A stretch of DNA of 13,386 nt from an uncultured Clostridia bacterium (GTDB lineage: Bacteria > Bacillota > Clostridia > Christensenellales > Aristaeellaceae). Shown here in pieces: positions 7,994 through 13,386 of this stretch (positions are counted from its first letter, which is position 1; every line of letters starts with the position of its first letter). A model generated the notes under the pieces. The model had not been told where the DNA came from. It saw nothing but the letters and a program-made list of their open reading frames with translations, and searched no databases. The DNA is taken from the NCBI GenBank assembly GCA_934663625.1, contig CAKUKP010000079.1, positions 1-13,386 on the forward strand. The letters run 5' to 3'. A program made the position numbers and the translations under genes.

Positions 7994-8023
7994 ACTGCCG
8001 ACCGATTTTCGGTCGGCAGTTTT
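7994..8023 (+). terminator. Intrinsic terminator after yajC
   Basis: A perfect 12-base stem, ACTGCCGACCGA (7994-8005) with TCGGTCGGCAGT (8009-8020), and a 3-base loop, then TTTTCTATTT. It also lies directly after the stop of the minus-strand SNF2 gene (8024), but on that strand no T-run follows, so termination there is probably weaker. Confidence 0.9.
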
Positions 8024-9781
8024 CTATTTGATTTCGGCAGCTTCGCTGTCGATTTTTTCTACCAGCTTTCGAATGCGTTCGCGGGCATAGCTTTGCTGAA
8101 GCGCGGTATCGTGCGTATCGGACGTTTGATCGCCCATGAGCGATACGAACTGACTTACCTTCAGGCCGAGCGCATCCTGCATATCGCAATCCGATCCCTT
8201 CGGTGATACCAGATAATAGCAAAGCAGCGAATCCTGCTGACCGATTCTGTGCGCGCGATCCTCCGCCTGGCTGTGTACGGCAGGCGACCAATCCAGTTCG
8301 CCGAACACCACGCAGGTGGCGCGCTGCAAATTCAGTCCGCTGGCGCTGCGCAGGGAAATGCACAACAGGTCGGTTTTGCCGCCCATAAAATCGTCCGCCG
8401 CGCGCTGTTTCTGCAATTCCGTTTCACGGCCCGTGATAAACTGCGGGCGCAGGTTCTTCAATTCATCCCGATAGATGTCCATCACGGCGTGATGGTGCGC
8501 CATTAAAAGCACCTTTTCGCCGGATTCCACCAGCGCGCGGACGAACGCGGCAACGAACGGCGCTTTCGCAACGCCCGTGGCCTGCCGCTGGCGTTGGCAG
8601 ATCGCATCTTCAATGATGCTGCGCTGCGCGGGATCATCCGTGCTGTGCAGAAGCTTCAATTGCTGCGCTACGGGCAGCATCAGTTCGCGATATACCTTAT
8701 CGTCCCAGTCAATTTCCTGCACAAGACGGCGTTTCGGCGCAAGTTCGGTCAGCACATCCGTTTTCAGGCGGCGCAGCATGATGCCCTCGCGGCGCAGATG
8801 TTCGCCGAGCAGCTCCGGCTTGGCGACCACCGCGCTGTTGTAGCCGTAGCACCATTCGCGCGAAAAGCTTTCCCAATCGCCCAGAAAATGGAAATCCAAA
8901 ATGTTGATTACGTTCCAGATCTCGCCGCCGTTGTTGTAAATCGGCGTACCGGAAAGGCCGATGCAGTTTTCGCAGGATTCCGATAACAGGCTGGCAGCGC
9001 TGTATTTGCTGCTGCCGTTGCGCCGAAGCTCCTGAATTTCATCGAAAATCGCGGTTCGAAAGCCCAGCTTATGCAAATCTTCCTTCCAGCCGCGCAGCAG
9101 CAGATAATGAATGATGTAGATATCCGCTTCCGGCAGCGCATAGGGCGTAAGCCCGCGGATCACGTGCACGCGCAGCCTTCCATCCGCGTTCAGGAATCGG
9201 TCGATTTCGCATTGCCAGTTGCGAATCAGATGCGGCGGCACGATGATCAGCGCGGGATACGCCGCCGTTGTGGCAAGAAAGGCGAGTGCCTGCACCGTTT
9301 TGCCAAGCCCCATATCGTCCGCCAGCAGGCAGCGGCGTGACGCCAGCATAAATGCAAGGCCCGTTCGCTGGAATTCCAGCAGCTTTCCCGAAAACGTATC
9401 CTGCGGCGGATCGGCGGCTTCGCCCATGCGCTGGATGCGCGCGCGCTGAATCGCGTATTCCCGCGCTTCTTCCAACGCGGACTCCCACCGACTTCGGTCG
9501 GTTTCACGAATTTCCAGCGGATAGCGCAGCATCAGCCAGTTCAGATCGCCGATGATGCGCCGGTGCGCCGTGAACCGCGCTTCGCCGCGCCCGTGGCCAT
9601 CGCAGCCCGGAAACAGGCGCTTCGCAAGCTCCGTCACGCAGGGTTCGCCCTTGATCGTCCAGCATTTGCTCCGGCGGTTGTAGGATAACACGCCGTAGGT
9701 ATGCCCGCTGGCGTCCACATCGCGCAGATACCCCGGATAGCTTTCCATATCCGGAAAGACGAAATCAGAAAAATCATTCAC
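8024..9781 (-). CDS. SNF2-family helicase/translocase
   Basis: 585 residues from a GTG start. SNF2 proteins are ATP-driven double-stranded-DNA translocases. Motifs in order: LLEFQRTGLAFML (134-146); Walker A DDMGLGKT (155-162); VPPHLIRNW (181-189); Walker B as DEIQ (247-250), where DEAH or DEGH is more usual; LSGTP (276-280); LLMAHHHAVMD (425-435); SLRSASGLNLQRA (476-488); and arginine-finger motif AEDRAHRIGQQ (506-516). No nuclease, SWIM or zinc domain is visible. The N-terminal ~130 residues contain HTYGVLSYNRRSKCWTI and are not assigned; the C-terminus is charged and helical. An ATG at 9814 is in frame but lies inside the upstream gene. The GTG at 9781 makes a GTGA overlap with that gene's stop and has GGGGGGTGG before it, so it is preferred. 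It is the last gene of the operon and probably works with the nuclease encoded just before it. Confidence 0.9.
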   Translation of the reverse strand: MNDFSDFVFPDMESYPGYLRDVDASGHTYGVLSYNRRSKCWTIKGEPCVTELAKRLFPGCDGHGRGEARFTAHRRIIGDLNWLMLRYPLEIRETDRSRWESALEEAREYAIQRARIQRMGEAADPPQDTFSGKLLEFQRTGLAFMLASRRCLLADDMGLGKTVQALAFLATTAAYPALIIVPPHLIRNWQCEIDRFLNADGRLRVHVIRGLTPYALPEADIYIIHYLLLRGWKEDLHKLGFRTAIFDEIQELRRNGSSKYSAASLLSESCENCIGLSGTPIYNNGGEIWNVINILDFHFLGDWESFSREWCYGYNSAVVAKPELLGEHLRREGIMLRRLKTDVLTELAPKRRLVQEIDWDDKVYRELMLPVAQQLKLLHSTDDPAQRSIIEDAICQRQRQATGVAKAPFVAAFVRALVESGEKVLLMAHHHAVMDIYRDELKNLRPQFITGRETELQKQRAADDFMGGKTDLLCISLRSASGLNLQRATCVVFGELDWSPAVHSQAEDRAHRIGQQDSLLCYYLVSPKGSDCDMQDALGLKVSQFVSLMGDQTSDTHDTALQQSYARERIRKLVEKIDSEAAEIK

Positions 9782-10143
9782 GGCAGCGCCACCCCCCAAA
9801 GGCGATTCAAACAAACCACGTAAACCGGCTTTCCGCAGATGGTATCCGGCAGATAGCAGGGCTTTTGTAAAACGATGATCAGCGCGTCCAGCTGTTCGCT
9901 GCTTAAGTATTTTTCCGCCTGACGGCGCAGCAGCGCCGATTGCGGCCGCCCTTTTTTGACTTCAATGCCGATGCGCCCGCAGATGAAATCGATGCGCCTG
10001 CCGGACGCGATCCGGTATTCATGAATGTGCGGAATATTCGCTCCTGTCAGCGCGCGGTCGATTTCCGCATGGATTGCGTATTCCTCAGGCTGCGCGCAGA
10101 TTCGAATGCCGTCCAGCGCGCGGATAATTTCATTTGCAGTCAT
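9778..10143 (-). CDS. Small PD-(D/E)XK nuclease-like protein
   Basis: 121 residues. The segment EYRIASGRRIDFICGRIGIEVKKG (42-65; key residues Asp52, Glu61 and Lys63, preceded by Glu27) matches the restriction-endonuclease fold: a helix with an acidic residue, then strand-Asp, then a Glu-X-Lys strand. A helix with SALLRRQAEKYLSS and a hydrophobic strand LDALIIVLQK follow, as in that superfamily. The protein is only the catalytic core, with no DNA-binding or helicase domain. Its ATG lies inside the end of the RluA-like gene (14-base overlap) without a clear ribosome binding site, and its TGA overlaps the GTG of the SNF2 gene by 4 bases, so it is probably translated by coupling. It may form a nuclease-translocase complex with the SNF2 protein (inference). 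Catalytic residues look intact, but fold and activity are predictions. Confidence 0.72.
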   Translation of the reverse strand: MTANEIIRALDGIRICAQPEEYAIHAEIDRALTGANIPHIHEYRIASGRRIDFICGRIGIEVKKGRPQSALLRRQAEKYLSSEQLDALIIVLQKPCYLPDTICGKPVYVVCLNRLWGVALP

Positions 10144-11023
10144 TTTGATGGATCAGCGCCCGCAGTTGATCGGGCAGGTCGGAATTGCATTCGATCGTTT
10201 CACCGGTGATCGGCTGAATCAGCCGGATGCGCGATGAATGCAGCGCAAAGCGGTTCGGCAGGGAAGGATCCTCCGCGCCATACAGAAAATCGCCCACGAT
10301 CGGATGACCGATGGCGGATAGATGCGCGCGAATCTGATGCGTGCGGCCGGTTTCCAACCGCAAGCGCACCATCGTGCGGCGTTGATCGCACGCAGCGGCG
10401 CGATAGTGGGTCACAGCGCGCCGCCCATTTTCATAATCGATAATTCTGCGCACCGAGGCGGCGTTTTCCTTGCCGATCGGCAGATCGATCGTGCCTTCGC
10501 CCGCCAGAACGCCTTCTACGATGGCTGTATATTCGCGCACAAACGCATCGGTATGCAGCTGCTTTTGCAATCGCTGATAGGCGTGCGCGTGCAGGGCGAT
10601 GCACATCAGCCCGCTGGTTCCGCGATCCAGCCGGTTCAGCGGACGAAACACGAAATCCGGAAGAGAACGGTAATGATAGATGATTCTGTTCTCCAGCGTG
10701 CCCGTTGGCTGCTTCGGCGTGCATTGACACGCCAGCGGCGCGGGCTTATCGATGATGGCGATATCGTCATCCGCGTAGGCGATGCATATTTCGCCCGATT
10801 CCGGCAGTACAGATTTCGCCGCGCCCAGTTCGGGCAGATCGATGGAAATCACATCGCCCTCCCGCAGCAGGTAATCGGCGTGGACGGGCGATCCGTTTGC
10901 GCAGATTAAATTCATCCGCTTTGCGGCGCAGTATTGCGCGTAGGAGATGTGCAGCGATCCGCGCACGAAATATTTGATTTTTCGTCCCGCGTCCCCAGCG
11001 GAAATCACCGCCGTCAGATGCAT
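10130..11023 (-). CDS. RluA-family RNA pseudouridine synthase
   Basis: 297 residues. The enzyme isomerises uridine to pseudouridine in rRNA or tRNA; the exact target cannot be told. An S4-like RNA-binding domain spans about 20-63 (ISYAQYCAAKRMN ... YLLREGDVISIDLPE). The catalytic domain has RPLNRLDRGTSGL with the catalytic Asp133 (Asn in place of the common His before RLD), VREYTAIVEG (162-171), ETGRTHQIRAHLSAIGHPIVGD (224-245) and FALHSSRI. The longest frame begins at 11104, but ATG 11023 has GGAGGTGG upstream (11031-11038) and the promoter at 11061-11089 lies inside the longer version, so 11023 is preferred. It is the first gene of an operon with the nuclease and SNF2 genes. The pairing of an RNA-modifying enzyme with DNA-processing genes may be only positional. 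Confidence 0.92.
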   Translation of the reverse strand: MHLTAVISAGDAGRKIKYFVRGSLHISYAQYCAAKRMNLICANGSPVHADYLLREGDVISIDLPELGAAKSVLPESGEICIAYADDDIAIIDKPAPLACQCTPKQPTGTLENRIIYHYRSLPDFVFRPLNRLDRGTSGLMCIALHAHAYQRLQKQLHTDAFVREYTAIVEGVLAGEGTIDLPIGKENAASVRRIIDYENGRRAVTHYRAAACDQRRTMVRLRLETGRTHQIRAHLSAIGHPIVGDFLYGAEDPSLPNRFALHSSRIRLIQPITGETIECNSDLPDQLRALIHQNDCK

Positions 11024-11060
11024 AAACACCCACCTCCATTGCACTAAATGCACAGCTATT

Positions 11061-11089
11061 ATTATATATAAAATTCGCGGCTTTGCCAA
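11061..11089 (-). promoter_or_regulatory. Sigma-A-like promoter of the pseudouridine synthase - nuclease - SNF2 operon
   Basis: On the minus strand TTGGCA (11084-11089, 5 of 6), a 17-base spacer and a perfect TATAAT (11061-11066), about 38 bases ahead of the start at 11023. No other promoter of this quality was seen between 8024 and 11023. Confidence 0.75.
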
Positions 11090-11109
11090 GGGGGATTTAC
11101 GCATAACAA

Positions 11110-11134
11110 CGGCGGGTTCAAAATGAACCCGCCG
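11110..11134 (-). terminator. Hairpin terminator after glgB
   Basis: A perfect 11-base GC-rich stem (CGGCGGGTTCA at 11110-11120 with TGAACCCGCCG at 11124-11134), loop AAA, 26 bases past the glgB stop. The following tail on the minus strand is TTGTTAT, a weak T-run, so termination is likely but not certain. It lies just before the next operon's promoter. Confidence 0.7.
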
Positions 11135-11160
11135 ACAGGAAACTATGGGATAAATACAGA

Positions 11161-13185
11161 TTATTCCACCCTCTGAAACACAACGCAGGTGCGGCAGGGG
11201 ATATAAACCTCCAGGCCCAGTCCCAGATCCTTCTTTTCCACGGTGTGGTAGAGATAATCCATGCTGACGCGCTCCTGACCGCCGAAATCGCGTTCGTCGC
11301 TTGAGAAGATCGCGCGATATGCGCCCACGCCGGTGGCGTGTGCGTGCAGGAAGAAGTCCGGAAAGCTCTGCGTGGTATTGAAGTTGAACAGATACAACAG
11401 ATCGCCGCGGGCGAACGCCAGTATCTTCTTATCCTGATCGATCCAGAGATTGATCGCCGCGGGCTTGCACAGCACGCGATACTTGCGGGCAAATTTCAGC
11501 ATGGCGCGATCAAAATTCTGAAGCCATTCGTACTTCAGATCATGGTTTTCGGCGAGCGACCATTGTCTGCGCGCATATTTGTAGCTCCAACCGTTGCCCT
11601 CGCGCGGGAAATCGATCCATTCCGGATGGCCGAATTCATTGCCCATGAAATTCAGATATCCATCGCACGCCAGCACCAGCGTAACGAAGCGAATCAGCTT
11701 ATGCAGATCAATCGCGCGATCGATGACCGGCGAATGATAGCTCTTCTGCATACCGGTATACATTTCTGCGTCCGCCATGCGGAAGATCAGCGTTTTATCG
11801 CCGACCAGCGCCTGATCATGGCATTCGCAGTAGCCGATCGTCTTTTCTGCGGGGCGGCGCGTGGTCAATTCATACCACAGCTTGTGCATATCCCAATCTT
11901 CATCGCGGAAATCCTTCAAAAGGTGAATCCAGAAATCCGGAAGCCCCATCGAAAGCCGGTAATCAAAGCCGATGCCGCCGCTGCGAATCGGGATGCACAT
12001 GCCGGGCATGCCGCTCATTTCCTCGCAAATCGTGATGGCAAAGGGATTTACGGCATGCACAAGTTCATTCGCCAGCTGCAGATAGGTGATCGCATCTACA
12101 TTCGTATTCAGACCGAAATACTGATCATAGCTGGTAAAGCTCGTTCCCAGACCGTGATCCTGATAGATCATCGAAGTTACGCCGTCGAAGCGGAAGCCGT
12201 CGAAATGATATTCCTCCAGCCAGAATTTCAGGTTCGACAGCAGGAAATGGATCACTTCGCCCTTGCTGTAATCGAACAGCTTCGTGTGCCACGCGGGATG
12301 CCATCCGCGATCGCCGGGCAGGAAATACTGATCCTCCGTGCCATCCTGTAAATTCAGACCTTCGCCCACGTTGGCGCAGGCGTGGGAATGCACCACGTCC
12401 AGCAGCACGAACATGTTCAGCGAATGCGCCTTATCGATCAGATATTTCAAATCCTCCGGTTCGCCGAACCACGCCGACGCAGCAAAGAAATTCGAAACCT
12501 GATAGCCAAAGGACGCATAATAGGGATGTTCCTGAATCGCCATCAGCTGCACGGCGTTGTAGCCCAGATCCGCGATGCGCTGCAAATTGTTATCCGCAAA
12601 TTCGCGGTAGGAGCCGATGCCCTCGCGCTCCTGCGCCATGCCGATGTGCGCTTCGTAGATCGTGGGATTGGAAAGCTTATGCTTTTTATAGCCGCCGTCC
12701 GTCCAGAAAAAGCGGCGGCGCGGCGCCCAGATCTGGCCTGAAAACTGATTCGTGCTGGGGTCCTGAACCACGCGGTGGATGTAGGCGGGAATGCGATCGA
12801 AGGTTTCGCCGCCGCGCCGAACCTGAAGCTTGACGCGCTGACCGTGCTGCAGGGCGTCCTCGCCCTCCAGTTCGATTTCCCAATCGCCGTTTTCCATCTT
12901 CTTCAGTGGATGCGATGTGCGGTTCCATTCGTTAAAATCGCCGATCAGATGCACCTCGTCCGCGCCGGGCAGCCATTCGCGGAAAACCCAGCCGGTTTCG
13001 GTTCTGTGAAAGCCATAATATATATAACCGTTGGCAAAGGAAGCCAGATCGGCCTTATCGCCGAGCAGCTTTTGGCGCGCGCTGGTGCAAAGCTCCATGC
13101 GCAGCGCGATATCCTTGTAATAGGGCTTCAGCCACGGATCGATGGACAGAATTTTGTAATTGGGTTGTTTTTGAATTCTTTTCAT
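11161..13185 (-). CDS. glgB: 1,4-alpha-glucan branching enzyme, eukaryote-like subtype
   Basis: 674 residues. A cytoplasmic GH13 enzyme that cuts alpha-1,4-glucan and reattaches the piece as an alpha-1,6 branch in glycogen. Order: short N-terminal helix (NYKILSIDPWLKPY), CBM48-like domain at about 60-145 (WVFREWLPGADEVHLIGDFNEW), then the catalytic barrel. Barrel motifs: YYASFGYQVSNFFAAS (222-237), LLDVVHSHA (261-269), GFRFDGVTSM with nucleophile Asp334, ICEEMSGMPG with acid/base Glu388, and YCECHDQAL with Asp457. The all-beta C-terminal domain ends near FQRVE. YASFGYQV and VLLDVVHSHA are typical of the GBE1-like group found in eukaryotes and some anaerobic bacteria. A frame-consistent ATG at 13200 lacks a ribosome binding site and sits where transcription should begin; ATG 13185 has GGGGGTG 6 bases upstream and is preferred. 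No other glycogen genes are adjacent. Confidence 0.95.
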   Translation of the reverse strand: MKRIQKQPNYKILSIDPWLKPYYKDIALRMELCTSARQKLLGDKADLASFANGYIYYGFHRTETGWVFREWLPGADEVHLIGDFNEWNRTSHPLKKMENGDWEIELEGEDALQHGQRVKLQVRRGGETFDRIPAYIHRVVQDPSTNQFSGQIWAPRRRFFWTDGGYKKHKLSNPTIYEAHIGMAQEREGIGSYREFADNNLQRIADLGYNAVQLMAIQEHPYYASFGYQVSNFFAASAWFGEPEDLKYLIDKAHSLNMFVLLDVVHSHACANVGEGLNLQDGTEDQYFLPGDRGWHPAWHTKLFDYSKGEVIHFLLSNLKFWLEEYHFDGFRFDGVTSMIYQDHGLGTSFTSYDQYFGLNTNVDAITYLQLANELVHAVNPFAITICEEMSGMPGMCIPIRSGGIGFDYRLSMGLPDFWIHLLKDFRDEDWDMHKLWYELTTRRPAEKTIGYCECHDQALVGDKTLIFRMADAEMYTGMQKSYHSPVIDRAIDLHKLIRFVTLVLACDGYLNFMGNEFGHPEWIDFPREGNGWSYKYARRQWSLAENHDLKYEWLQNFDRAMLKFARKYRVLCKPAAINLWIDQDKKILAFARGDLLYLFNFNTTQSFPDFFLHAHATGVGAYRAIFSSDERDFGGQERVSMDYLYHTVEKKDLGLGLEVYIPCRTCVVFQRVE

Positions 13186-13204
13186 ATTATACACCCCCAT
13201 ATAC

Positions 13205-13234
13205 AGTATAACATGGATTCCTGAAAAAAGCCAG
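13205..13234 (-). promoter_or_regulatory. Possible promoter for glgB
   Basis: On the minus strand TATACT (13205-13210, 5 of 6) is preceded at 18 bases by CTGGCT (13229-13234, 3 of 6). Transcription would begin near 13198, giving a very short leader that just includes the GGGGGTG site before ATG 13185. Confidence 0.45.
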
Positions 13235-13318
13235 ATTCATTTTGTGGATTTTCGCGTAAGAAACGCGCATATTTTTGCATATCCGCCATAAAGATACCAT
13301 GTCTGAAGGGGGATGGAC

Positions 13319-13386
13319 ATGAATCCGACGGAACAACTGGCACTGTGCCTGACGGGCGATGCGCAAAATGCGGTGCGATCCTACGC
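13319..13386 (+). CDS. Start of an unknown protein (3' partial)
   Basis: The frame opens at ATG 13319 with AGGGGG at about 13307-13312 upstream and stays open to the window edge. Only 22 complete codons are visible (MNPTEQLALCLTGDAQNAVR and two more). An in-frame ATG at 13313 directly abuts the ribosome binding site and is less likely. The gene is divergent from glgB across a 133-base AT-rich gap. The fragment is too short to assign a family; whether it is a real gene rests on the ribosome binding site and the open frame. Confidence 0.5.
   Translation, partial: MNPTEQLALCLTGDAQNAVRSY

Noticed and set aside
9782..9814. A longer SNF2 N-terminus from ATG 9814
   Set aside because: It would overlap the nuclease gene by 37 bases and has no ribosome binding site; the GTG at 9781 gives a GTGA overlap with a G-rich site upstream.
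11024..11104. A longer pseudouridine synthase start at 11104
   Set aside because: The added residues would be encoded upstream of and within the promoter, and ATG 11023 has a proper GGAGG.
11338..12351. A 337-codon plus-strand open frame
   Set aside because: It lies wholly antisense to the catalytic barrel of glgB, whose residues are intact.
1..13386. CRISPR array, tRNA genes, insertion sequences or prophage borders
   Set aside because: No regularly spaced direct repeats, no cloverleaf sequence, no transposase or integrase motifs and no flanking inverted repeats were seen by eye.

Overview
The window looks like chromosomal DNA of an anaerobic Firmicute, most likely an uncultured clostridial gut lineage. 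The reasons are strong GGAGG-type ribosome binding sites, sigma-A-like promoters with 17-base spacers, intrinsic terminators, a lipoprotein with a lipobox, a sortase-type tail on a surface protein, and a tgt-yajC neighbourhood. Base composition is moderately GC-rich in genes and AT-rich in promoters. No tRNA, rRNA, CRISPR array or insertion sequence was seen. Taxonomy is inference.

Left part (1-6303), cell envelope and sensing. A membrane sensor gene (+) enters from the left edge and ends at a strong bidirectional terminator (1631-1683). Facing it on the minus strand are two envelope genes: a multi-pass membrane protein resembling GT-C glycosyltransferases (3615-5522) and, downstream of it, a lipoprotein with six peptidoglycan-binding-like repeats and no enzyme domain (1700-3517). 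Divergent from these, behind an AT-rich promoter region, is a small single-domain Ig-like surface protein with a VPKSG sorting-like motif, a membrane helix and a basic tail (5792-6262), closed by its own terminator.

Middle (6395-8023), housekeeping. tgt (queuosine tRNA modification) is followed by yajC (Sec translocase accessory). yajC has its own promoter and is followed at once by a terminator, so secD/secF are not downstream here.

Right part (8024-11089, minus strand). An apparent three-gene operon is read from a good promoter at 11061-11089: an RluA-family pseudouridine synthase, a 121-residue PD-(D/E)XK-type nuclease, and a SNF2 helicase. The genes overlap by 14 and 4 bases, which suggests translational coupling. 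The nuclease plus SNF2 pair is the most interesting content: a stand-alone nuclease and a stand-alone translocase made together, function unknown.

Far right (11110-13386). A monocistronic glycogen branching enzyme of the eukaryote-like subtype (minus), with a hairpin after it and a promoter before it, stands without other glycogen genes. A new plus-strand gene starts at 13319 and runs off the window. Several starts given here are later than the longest open frame (tgt, yajC, rluA-like, SNF2, glgB), chosen from ribosome binding sites, overlaps and promoter positions.
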